Below, piece by piece: positions 16,743-24,048 of a stretch of DNA of 31,707 nt (within the stretch, counting starts at the first letter, position 1; each line of letters begins with the position of its first letter). This DNA comes from CAZCSY01 sp964501505 (GTDB lineage: Bacteria > Omnitrophota > Gorgyraeia > Velamenicoccales > Velamenicoccaceae). The stretch covers positions 1 through 31,707 of the forward strand of contig CAZCSY010000011.1 of assembly GCA_964501505.1 (NCBI GenBank). The letters run 5' to 3'. The notes beneath the pieces are model-generated. The model had not been told where the DNA came from. It saw nothing but the letters and a program-made list of their open reading frames with translations, and did no database searches. A program made the position numbers and the translations under genes.

Positions 16743-17390
16743 TTATTTCGACGCGGGTGACGCCTTTTCTCCGCTCGCAACAGCGGCCGCTTTTTTAGGC
16801 AGGGTGATGACAAGCTTATCGCCCTGTTTTTCCGTCTTCATGTTCGTCGTGTCGGCGTCCTGCGGGACGGGCACGGATCTCAGGAAGGAAGCGTAGCTCT
16901 TCGAGACGTATTGTTCGTTCTGGGACTGCTGATTGGTTTCCCGGGAATACTCCCCCTTGACGGTGATGGAGTTCTCATTGACCTCGATATCGACCTTGTT
17001 CTGGTCCAATCCGCTCAGATCGAAGGTGATGACGTACTTGTCGCTTTCTTCCTGGATATTGAAATAATCGTCGTAGCGCATATTGCTACCGAATATCCCC
17101 GAGCCGACAGGGCCCGCCCAGATGAAGGAATCCTGGAACATGCGCCCCACCTCTTCCTGCATGCGCTGCATTTCCCCAAGGGGATCCCACCTCTCCCCTG
17201 CCGCCGCCGTCGTCTGGTCCTTCTGCGCCTGCCCGGCCTCCAGTTCCCCGACCCGCTTCTCCAAGACGGCGATCTGTTGTTTCAGGCCATCGATGGTCTC
17301 TGCAGCGAAAGACGGCACAGGGATCAGTCCCGCGCCCCCCGTTAAGACTACCACGAACACGGCCGCAAAAGATATTTTTTTCCTCTTCAT
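16743..17390 (-). CDS. Exported Hsp20/alpha-crystallin small heat-shock protein
   Basis: A 215-residue protein that combines a signal peptide (MKRKKISFAAVFVVVLTGGA; cleavage near SFA-AE, residue 29-30) with a short coiled coil (IDGLKQQIAVLEKRVGELEA), a linker with MQRMQEEVGRMFQDSF, and an alpha-crystallin domain at about 105-200. In that domain KYVITFDLSGLDQNKVDIEV, ITVKGEY, SFLRSVPVP and GDKLVITLPK are typical. Cytosolic Hsp20 proteins are ~140-170 residues and lack signal peptides, so this one probably acts as a holdase in the periplasm or at the membrane. The ATG at 17390 is preceded by GGGAGGAGG. It lies directly after the CPA2 antiporter gene, with a 65-base spacer. Confidence 0.92.
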   Translation of the reverse strand: MKRKKISFAAVFVVVLTGGAGLIPVPSFAAETIDGLKQQIAVLEKRVGELEAGQAQKDQTTAAAGERWDPLGEMQRMQEEVGRMFQDSFIWAGPVGSGIFGSNMRYDDYFNIQEESDKYVITFDLSGLDQNKVDIEVNENSITVKGEYSRETNQQSQNEQYVSKSYASFLRSVPVPQDADTTNMKTEKQGDKLVITLPKKAAAVASGEKASPASK

Positions 17391-17455
17391 GACGACCTCC
17401 TCCCGGTTTATGGAGCTCTTATTGCGGCCACGCCCCGGCCTCGCGGCCGAAGGTG

Positions 17456-19150
17456 TCATGAAAAAGCCGCCACCTTCTGCTCCAGCTCAAGCATCTTCGT
17501 CGATATATATTTGTTGAGCGTGTTCTGCTCGATGATCCCCACATACTCTCCATTTTTTTTCGTCCCCGGCAGGTATCCCGCGCGGCTCTTGTTGAGCCGT
17601 TCGCGTATCTCGGCGAGCGGCGTCTCCGGGCGCACCGTCTCTTTCACGACCTCCATAAGGTCATGGGCCAAAAGAAGAGGATGCAGGTCCGTCTCCATCA
17701 TGGTCTGCCGGATGCTCTCCAGGGTTATGACACCCACCAATCTTGTCTTCTCGTCCACCACGGGGTAATACAAATAATCGCTTGATTTAAAAATATTCAA
17801 GACCTCGACCAGCGGCATATTCTTGCAGATGAGCGGCGGCCGGGAGGTCATGAGATCGCCGGCCTTGGCCTGACGGATCAGGTCCTCTTCGGTGATGTTC
17901 AATCCCGTCTCCCCCGCCTTCACGACGGCGAACTTCGTGCAAGGGGGGCCCAGGATCTGCACGAAGAACGTCGAAACGGCGATAATGATGACCGTGTAGT
18001 TCGCGACCGGCCCGGGGAACATCGCGGAGACGACCATGGTCAGGGCAATGGCCACGCCCGCCTGGCTGAAGAGACAATACGGCAGGTACTTCTGCACCGT
18101 TCGCGGCGCTCCCGAAACCCGCGCTCCGAAATTCGCGCCGAGCATCTTGCCGCTCGAACGGCCGATCAGATAGACCAACACCAGCAGGAGAAGCGCCGGC
18201 GTGATGTGGCCCAGGTTCAACTTCGCGCCGACCAAGACGAAAAACAGCACGTAAATAGGCGGGGCGAAACCGCCGACGATCCGGAAGACCTCTTTGCTTA
18301 CGTTCGGCGCGCGGTTGGCCAGGACCGAGCCCAGGGCCATGGCGCCCAAAAGCGAATCCACTTCCAACATCAACGTCAGGCCCAGCAAGATAAGGACCGT
18401 CGCCAGGGAAAGGATCAGTATCCGCTCCCTGTCGACCTGCTCTCTTTTGAGGACCCTGCACAGGAAAAAACCCATCGCGCCGCCGATGCCGACGGAAACA
18501 CCAATCTTATACAAGGGGTCCAGCAGCAGGAACCACCCGCCCACCGACTTGGCGCCCGTCAACTTCACGACGATGCTGGAGGCGATGGCAAAGAACAAGA
18601 GCGCCAGGGCGTCATCCAGCGCGACGATCCCCAGAACGGTCGTGGTCAGAGGGCCGCGCGACTTCATCTCCCACAGGACGTCCGTCGTGGCCGCCGGCGC
18701 CGTCGCGGAAGCGATGGCGCCCAACAAGAGACCAAGCTGGATGAAAAATCCGTTGCCGCCGAAGACCAGGGTGCCGCCGACTCCGATCAGGAGAAAAACA
18801 AAAAGGAAAGCGGCGAAACCTTCTGAGAACAAGATGACGAAGAATTGTTTGCCGTATTTATCGAATGTCTCCTTTTTCAGCTCCCCGCCGATCATGAAGC
18901 CGATGATCCCCAGGGCGAAATAATTAAAGGGCTGCAGCACCTCGAGGGTGCCCATATTGACGATGTTCAGGACGTGATGCCCCACCAGGAACCCGATGAT
19001 GAGATATCCCACGACCTGGGGGATCAGGATCTTTTGGAACAAGCGGCCGCCCATGGCCCCTCCGAACAAGGCCACGCCCAGGAGGAACAGGATGTGCAGG
19101 TCCAAAGACCTCAGGGTCATGTTTATGTTATGCAGGCTGTCGAAGAACAT
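17456..19150 (-). CDS. CPA2-family cation:proton antiporter with C-terminal CBS pair
   Basis: A 564-residue inner-membrane protein. Residues ~15-420 form 12-13 hydrophobic segments of the Kef/NapA type, with QVVGYLIIGFLVG, a core TSATAP-like element (ASATAPAATTDVL), and the ion-site region VLGIVALDDALALLFFAIA carrying paired Asp. Residues ~430-560 are a cytoplasmic CBS pair (AGDLMTSRPPLI and VLNIFKSSDYLYYPVVDEK; then a second repeat ending EYVGIIEQNTL). It lacks the TrkA-N domain of KefB/C, so control may come from the CBS domains. AGGAG precedes the ATG. It is the first gene of the cluster that continues with Hsp20, the IIA proteins and a second transporter. Confidence 0.92.
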   Translation of the reverse strand: MFFDSLHNINMTLRSLDLHILFLLGVALFGGAMGGRLFQKILIPQVVGYLIIGFLVGHHVLNIVNMGTLEVLQPFNYFALGIIGFMIGGELKKETFDKYGKQFFVILFSEGFAAFLFVFLLIGVGGTLVFGGNGFFIQLGLLLGAIASATAPAATTDVLWEMKSRGPLTTTVLGIVALDDALALLFFAIASSIVVKLTGAKSVGGWFLLLDPLYKIGVSVGIGGAMGFFLCRVLKREQVDRERILILSLATVLILLGLTLMLEVDSLLGAMALGSVLANRAPNVSKEVFRIVGGFAPPIYVLFFVLVGAKLNLGHITPALLLLVLVYLIGRSSGKMLGANFGARVSGAPRTVQKYLPYCLFSQAGVAIALTMVVSAMFPGPVANYTVIIIAVSTFFVQILGPPCTKFAVVKAGETGLNITEEDLIRQAKAGDLMTSRPPLICKNMPLVEVLNIFKSSDYLYYPVVDEKTRLVGVITLESIRQTMMETDLHPLLLAHDLMEVVKETVRPETPLAEIRERLNKSRAGYLPGTKKNGEYVGIIEQNTLNKYISTKMLELEQKVAAFS

Positions 19151-19318
19151 CCTGGTATCTCCTCATCGGCCAAACTGTGACGCTCACGCGCCAGGGTCCC
19201 TGTCCGTAGCCAGAAGATAGATTAAAAACTAACTTAAAATACCTAAAAATATCCTATCTTAACCAATAATACCGTATTTTTTGATTTTGTAAAGGTCTCT
19301 GTGACTATTTTTCTTTAG

Positions 19319-19639
19319 CAACAGCTCCTGACCCCCGCCTATCTTGCGGCCAGCGCATGTCTTTCTCATTGCATTACGTCCTACGTCAGGCAGACCGAAG
19401 AGCGCGCCCTCAAGCCGTGGCTCTTCGGCCCCATGCTCTTGTGTTACGCGACCGCGCTCCTGAGCGGAGAAAACAGTCTCGTCCTCCCCTTCCTGCATGT
19501 CTTTTACCACGCCGCTTTCAGAAAAGACCGCGCCAACGCCTCCTTCTTCGGTCTCGGGGGCATGGCCGGCCTCTACGTGCTCGTGCGCCTGGGCCTATTG
19601 CGGCACTTCCTGACGCTCCCAAAGAACGATAATCCTTGA
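19319..19639 (+). pseudogene. Plus-strand membrane-protein fragment
   Basis: The only coding-like sequence on the plus strand. The frame runs from just after a TAG (19316-19318) to TGA at 19639 and reads TPAYLAASACLSHCITSYV, then LKPWLFGPMLLCYATALL, then GGMAGLYVLVRLGLLRHF: three hydrophobic segments with GC-rich codons. The first standard start in frame is the ATG at 19433, in the middle of the coding-like part, so the 5' end appears lost. The LKP-x-LFGPMLL pattern faintly recalls YhhN/TMEM86 lysoplasmalogenases, but at ~105 residues it is about half that size. AT-rich, apparently gene-free DNA (19151-19318) lies before it. Confidence 0.5.
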
Positions 19640-19659
19640 CGACAGGCGGTCGAAGAACA

Positions 19660-19689
19660 AAGGGCCGACGGGTGTCTTCGCCGGCCCTT
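19660..19689. terminator. Possible bidirectional terminator between convergent remnants
   Basis: AAGGGCCG (19660-19667) pairs with CGGCCCTT (19682-19689) around a 14-base loop. It lies between the plus-strand fragment and the 3' end of the minus-strand exported-protein locus. On the minus strand it is followed by TTGTTCTTC, a poor but present T-rich tail. Confidence 0.55.
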
Positions 19690-19712
19690 GCCATGAAGCC
19701 GCTGTCCCGGGT

Positions 19713-20038
19713 CTATCTGTGCCGAACAGGGACCTCCGATATCACGATCTCGACCTGGACATCCATGGTGCCCTTGACGTAGATCTGGCCGTAGCCAGCC
19801 TTGTCGCCTCCCCCGATCGACCTGAAGGTGCAGTTCCAGTAATCGCCGGATGAGCCCTGCGCCAGGATGACACTGTAGAGGAAGTACTGGCCGAGGCTGA
19901 CCCCCTTCGCCCTTTCGGACGCCTCAACGGCCTCCTTAAGGGAAAGCGCATGGGCGGTTTGAGCCAAGAGCCTCGGGGCCAAAACGAGCAAGCTTAAAAA
20001 AGAATCAGGGCTACAGCCCTTGTCGATTTCCTATTCGC
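19713..20038 (-). pseudogene. Decayed paralogue of the small exported protein at 12051-12389
   Basis: The 3' part encodes SLKEAVEASERAKG, YFLYSVILAQGSSGDYWNCT and EIVISEVPVRHR, clearly matching the protein at 12051-12389. Upstream a good ribosome site GAGGAGG (20043-20049) is present. The codon at the expected start position is GCG (20036-20038) instead of ATG. The next codons read NRKSTRAVALILF and then hit TAA in another frame; one extra T in the T6 run (complement of 19996-20001) would restore a continuous signal peptide LILFLSLLVLAPRLLA. It therefore carries a lost start and a one-base frameshift, or these are sequencing errors. A TTG at 19991 could start a version with a truncated signal. 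It follows the methyltransferase gene closely. Confidence 0.7.
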
Positions 20039-20082
20039 CTTACCTCCTCTTTTTCGCAAAAGCCCCGGGCGGGGGTCGACGC

Positions 20083-20829
20083 TTATCGACCCGCGACATC
20101 CAATCTCTTCGTCTTCTTCTTGAGCGTCATGAGCGTGATATAGGCGACCAAACCCGCGACGAATAAGGCCGCCCAGAAAGGCTTGATCTCAAGCCTCCTT
20201 TCGGCTGCCAGATCCGCGGCGATGTCTATAAACGTAAAAGAAGCGATGATACCGAAAAAGGTCGAATACTCCCTCCTTAAGACGGTCTTAAAGGAAAAAG
20301 GAAGATCGGGCCTCTGCCAATGCTTGAAGTTGGGGTAAAAGACGGGGGTCCTTTGGGTCCAATCCAAAAAAACATTTCCGAATTTCTTGCGTAAAAATTC
20401 CTCTTCCGTAAAGATGATGCGCTCATAATAAAACCAGAATCCGACGACGCCCATCAGGATGAGCCACCATACCTGGACGAACATCAATGCCCCGAGCATG
20501 ATGGTGAAATTCCCTAAGTAAAGCGGATTCCTTACGATCGAATACATCCCGGTGGTGTTAAGCTGCTCGGCGGCCTGCCCCTTCGTATTCCTCCCAGATG
20601 TTCCTCGGAGGGCATAGCCGGCGACCCCGGCGCGTATCGCCAACCCTGAAAACGAGATCATCAGACATAAGGCCTCCCAAAGATATTCCCCGGCATAGCC
20701 GAAGACGCGCTCGATGTGTTCAGAATGAAACAAGGCCAAAATAAGCGGAGGCAGGATCACCAGGGGGACATAACTCCTCCACCTGAACAGGAAAGCCCCC
20801 TGTTTTTCAAAATCTTCTCTCAGTGCCAT
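20083..20829 (-). CDS. ICMT/phospholipid-methyltransferase-like membrane protein
   Basis: A 248-residue integral membrane protein with about five hydrophobic segments. The SAM-binding core typical of the isoprenylcysteine carboxyl methyltransferase/PEMT superfamily is present: LNTTGMYSIVRNPLYLGNF followed ~35 residues later by FTEEEFLRKKFG. Bacterial members methylate lipids or unknown small hydrophobic substrates; protein prenyl-cysteine is unlikely to be the target in bacteria. The ATG follows GAGAGG. The substrate cannot be inferred from neighbours, which are a clipped GNAT gene upstream and a decayed exported protein downstream. A C-terminal membrane hairpin (PFWAALFVAGLVAYITLMTL) lies after the core. 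Confidence 0.85.
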   Translation of the reverse strand: MALREDFEKQGAFLFRWRSYVPLVILPPLILALFHSEHIERVFGYAGEYLWEALCLMISFSGLAIRAGVAGYALRGTSGRNTKGQAAEQLNTTGMYSIVRNPLYLGNFTIMLGALMFVQVWWLILMGVVGFWFYYERIIFTEEEFLRKKFGNVFLDWTQRTPVFYPNFKHWQRPDLPFSFKTVLRREYSTFFGIIASFTFIDIAADLAAERRLEIKPFWAALFVAGLVAYITLMTLKKKTKRLDVAGR

Positions 20830-20893
20830 GGCGACCTCTCAATCGTTTTTTATTTGCTCTACCGTACCAAGAAGACCGGTCGACGCAGGTTCG

Positions 20894-21145
20894 TCAGCCG
20901 CGCGCCCCCTTCATCGCGCGGACGTCTTTGGCGCCGGCCAAGTACCCGATGACTGCGGCGTTGTCCTCAGCTACAAAACACGATTCCGGTTCCTGGTCCT
21001 TGAAATAAAGGGTCAAAAAAACGGCCAGGACCTCATCGTCCGCGAAGATCCCCTCTCTCGGCAAGCCGAGAAAGGCGGTCTCGCAGCTCAGGCACCTTAC
21101 CGCCGGCCTGTCCTGGGCCGTAAACGGTCTGATGAAATGCGTCAT
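20894..21145 (-). pseudogene. N-terminal piece of a GNAT acetyltransferase
   Basis: An 83-residue frame starting with AGGAGGCGTATG, seven bases after the uvrB stop. It reads IRPFTAQDRPAVRCLSC, then LTLYFKDQEPESCFVAEDNA, then AVIGYLAGAKD, the first strands and helices of a GNAT N-acetyltransferase. The acetyl-CoA-binding motif (R/Q-x-x-G-x-G/A) and the C-terminal half are missing. It ends RAMKGARG-stop shortly before the next gene. The frame is not interrupted, so it looks like a 3' deletion. It may still be translated as a short protein. Confidence 0.75.
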
Positions 21146-21152
21146 ACGCCTC

Positions 21153-23159
21153 CTATCGGCCTTCGCGGCCGGCGCGCTCGACGCGCCTGGGCGAGCCGCT
21201 GGACTTCAGCCGTTTGATCTCGTCGCGCAGGCGGGCGGCGTCCTCGAATTTGAGATTGCGGGCGGCGAGCTCCATTTCGCGCTGGAGATACGCGATCAGG
21301 GATTCGCGCTCGTGCTTTTCCAGGGACTGGCCGGAGAGCTCAGCCACGTAGGTCTTGGCCTCTTCTTCCTCGCGCAGGCTGTCACGAATCTCCTTTTGGA
21401 CCGTGGCGACCGTGATGCTATGTTCTTCATTATACTCTAATTGCCGTTTGCGGCGGCGGTTGCTCTCACGCATGGCGGTGCGCATCGCCGGGGTCTGCTT
21501 GTCCGCGTACATCACGACCTCACCGCCCACGTTGCGCGCGGCACGGCCGGCGAGCTGGATGAGAGACACGGCGGAGCGCAGAAAACCCTCCTTGTCGGCA
21601 TCCAGGACCGCGACGAGCGACACCTCGGGCAGATCGAGTCCCTCGCGCAAGAGGTTGACGCCGACGAGACAATCGAAGGCCTTCTGGCGCAGCTGACGCA
21701 GGATCTCCACGCGCTCGATCGTGTCTATCTCCGAATGCAGGTAGCGGACCTTGAGCCCTTTCTCCTCAAGGTAGGCACTCAAATCCTCGGCCATCTTCTT
21801 GGTAAGCGTGGTGACCAGGACCCGCTCATCCTTACCGGCGCGCTCACGGATACGTTGTTCCAGGTCTTTGATCTGACCTTGGGTCGGCAGGACGATGATC
21901 TCGGGATCCGGTATGCCGGTCGGCCGGATGACCTGCTCGGCCGTGACGCCGCCGGAGCGCTTAAGCTCATAGGGCCCGGGCGTGGCCGAGACATAGACCG
22001 ACCGGCTGACCAGCCGCTCAAACTCGGCGAACGTCAAGGGCCGGTTGTCCAGGCACGACGGCAGGCGGAAGCCGAAATCCACCAGGACCTGCTTGCGCGC
22101 GCGGTCGCCCTCATACATCCCGCGGACCTGCGGGATGGTCACGTGGCTCTCGTCCACGAAAACGATGAAATCCTGTGGGAAATAATCAAGGAGGCAGAAC
22201 GGTCGCGAGCCCGGCTCCCGGAACGAGAGCGTGCGCGAGTAATTCTCAATGCCGTGACAATAGCCGACCTCGCGCAGCATCTCCACATCGTAGCGCGTGC
22301 GCTGTTCCAGGCGCTGGGCCTCCAGGAGCTTGTTCTGCTTGCGCAGCACCTTGAGGCATTCCTCCATCTCCTCGAGGATCGTCTCGGTCGCCCTGTTGAT
22401 CGCGTCCTGGGGCACGATATAGTGCTTGGCCGGATAAATGCCGATCGTGTCGAGGTCGCTGCATTTGCCGCCCGAGACCGGGTCAAACTCATGGATCGAA
22501 CGGATAGTGTCAAAATCACGGATGATGCGCACCCCCTTCTCCCCGTAGGCCGGAAAGATGTCGACCGTGTCGCCCTTGACCCGGACCTTGCCGCGGGTGA
22601 ACGCATAGTCGTTGCGCTCGTACTGGATGTTCATCAGCCGGCGGATCACGTCGTCGCGGCTGACGGTCTCCCCTGCCTTCAGGAAGACCATGAAGTCCCG
22701 GTAATCCCGGGGACTGCCCAGGTTGTAGATGCAGGAGACCGAGGCCACGACCAGCGTGTCGGGCCGCGAGAAGAGCGACGTGGTGGACGACAGACGCAGG
22801 CGGTCGAGCCGGTCGTTGATGGCCGCGTCCTTCTCGATGTAGGTATCGGTCGATGGGATGTAGGCCTCAGGCTGGTAGTAATCGTAGTAACTGACGAAGT
22901 ACTCGACGGCATTGTGCGCAAAGAAATCCTTGAACTCGAAGTAGAGTTGGGCGGCGAGGGTCTTATTGTGCGAGATGACGAGGGCCGGCTTGTTCAAGCG
23001 GGCGATGACGTTGGCCATCGTGAAGGTCTTGCCCGAGCCCGTGACGCCCAGGAGCGTCACCGCGTGCTTTCCGGCCTGGAGAGCTGCCGTTATCTTATCG
23101 ATGGCCTGAGACTGGTCGCCGGCCGGCTGAAAAGAGCTGGTGAGCGTGAATGCAGGCAT
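21153..23159 (-). CDS. uvrB: Excinuclease ABC subunit UvrB
   Basis: Damage-verifying helicase-like subunit of nucleotide excision repair; it receives DNA from UvrA and recruits UvrC. The 668-residue length is normal. Walker A GVTGSGKT is at 38-45, the beta-hairpin YYDYYQPEAY at 91-100, DESH at 336-339, FGFRLPSCLDNRPL at 362 onward, and the C-terminal UVR domain near the end (LIAYLQREMELAARNLKFEDAA). Motif VI reads QLAGRAARN (535-543) where the family nearly always has QTIGRAARN; the arginines are kept. The ribosome site before the ATG is weak. It lies 22 bases after nadC and seven bases before the clipped GNAT gene. Confidence 0.98.
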   Translation of the reverse strand: MPAFTLTSSFQPAGDQSQAIDKITAALQAGKHAVTLLGVTGSGKTFTMANVIARLNKPALVISHNKTLAAQLYFEFKDFFAHNAVEYFVSYYDYYQPEAYIPSTDTYIEKDAAINDRLDRLRLSSTTSLFSRPDTLVVASVSCIYNLGSPRDYRDFMVFLKAGETVSRDDVIRRLMNIQYERNDYAFTRGKVRVKGDTVDIFPAYGEKGVRIIRDFDTIRSIHEFDPVSGGKCSDLDTIGIYPAKHYIVPQDAINRATETILEEMEECLKVLRKQNKLLEAQRLEQRTRYDVEMLREVGYCHGIENYSRTLSFREPGSRPFCLLDYFPQDFIVFVDESHVTIPQVRGMYEGDRARKQVLVDFGFRLPSCLDNRPLTFAEFERLVSRSVYVSATPGPYELKRSGGVTAEQVIRPTGIPDPEIIVLPTQGQIKDLEQRIRERAGKDERVLVTTLTKKMAEDLSAYLEEKGLKVRYLHSEIDTIERVEILRQLRQKAFDCLVGVNLLREGLDLPEVSLVAVLDADKEGFLRSAVSLIQLAGRAARNVGGEVVMYADKQTPAMRTAMRESNRRRKRQLEYNEEHSITVATVQKEIRDSLREEEEAKTYVAELSGQSLEKHERESLIAYLQREMELAARNLKFEDAARLRDEIKRLKSSGSPRRVERAGREGR

Positions 23160-23181
23160 AACAAGACAGAGTCCTTATGCG

Positions 23182-24048
23182 TTACCTCAGGGAGCAGCGC
23201 GTGAGTTCCAGGGAAAAATCAAGCGCGACCGCGGAGTGGGTCAGGCTCCCCAGAGAGATAAAGTCGACCCCGCGGATGGCATAGCGGCGCAGATTCTTCA
23301 AGGAGATTCCCCCGGAGATCTCTACGAGTGGCCTCTGCCGGCGGTCCGGACAGACCCTGGCAAGCCGCGCCACCGCCCTGTGCACCTGCGCGGGGGTAAA
23401 ATTGTCAAGCATCACGATGTCGGGCTCCAGGCACAGGGTAGCCTCCAAATCCTTAGGGCTCTCGACCTCAATCTCAAAAGGCACTCCGGGCCGGCGCTTC
23501 TTGAGCCGGTCCCTCATACCGGTCCGGCGCAGGATAAAGATGTGGTTCTCTTTAATGAGATACTGCTCGCCCAGGTTGAACCGGTGGTTGCTGCCCCCGC
23601 CGACGGCGACCGCATACTTTTCCACGGCGCGCAGGAGGGGCGTGGTCTTGCGCGTGTCGAGGATACGGATACCCCTGGCCTTGACGCGCTTGACCGCCTC
23701 ATGCGCCTGGGTCGCGATACCGGATAAATAAGAAAGGAAGTTGAGAGTCACGCGCTCGCAGGAAAGAACCGTGCGGCCGCTCGCCTTGATCTTCAGGACG
23801 ACGTCGCCGCAACGCACCAAAGCCCCCTCCTTCTTCAGGACCGTGACGCGCGCCTTCTTGTCAAAGGAACTCAAAACCTCAAGGACAAACGGTATCCCGG
23901 CAACCACGCCCTTTTCTTTGGCGACGACCGCCGCCTCCGCGTGCACGTTGGCAGCGATGAAGTCACGGGTCGTAATGTCCCGGTCTGCCGCGTCCTCAAT
24001 GAGCGCGGCCCGGACGAGGGCCCGGATGACCTTCCTATCCAAGTCCAT
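23182..24048 (-). CDS. nadC: Nicotinate-nucleotide pyrophosphorylase (quinolinate PRTase)
   Basis: Makes nicotinate mononucleotide from quinolinate and PRPP, the entry to NAD from de novo synthesis. The 288-residue protein has EDAADRDITTRDF at the N-terminus and the active-site run ILDTRKTTPLLRAVEKYAV followed by VGGGSNHRFNL. KENHI, EIEVES, DIVMLDNF and LVEISGGI are further on, all typical. Its ATG overlaps the valS 3' end by 14 bases, with CGGAGG upstream inside valS, so it is translationally coupled to valS. Partner genes nadA and nadB are not in the window. Confidence 0.97.
   Translation of the reverse strand: MDLDRKVIRALVRAALIEDAADRDITTRDFIAANVHAEAAVVAKEKGVVAGIPFVLEVLSSFDKKARVTVLKKEGALVRCGDVVLKIKASGRTVLSCERVTLNFLSYLSGIATQAHEAVKRVKARGIRILDTRKTTPLLRAVEKYAVAVGGGSNHRFNLGEQYLIKENHIFILRRTGMRDRLKKRRPGVPFEIEVESPKDLEATLCLEPDIVMLDNFTPAQVHRAVARLARVCPDRRQRPLVEISGGISLKNLRRYAIRGVDFISLGSLTHSAVALDFSLELTRCSLR

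Noticed and set aside
19259..19510. Minus-strand 83-codon ORF opposite the plus-strand fragment
   Set aside because: No ribosome site or domain; the opposite strand has the hydrophobic, coding-like pattern.
21441..23204. 587-codon plus-strand ORF opposite uvrB
   Set aside because: A shadow of uvrB caused by high GC third positions; it has no recognisable domain, while the minus strand encodes full UvrB.
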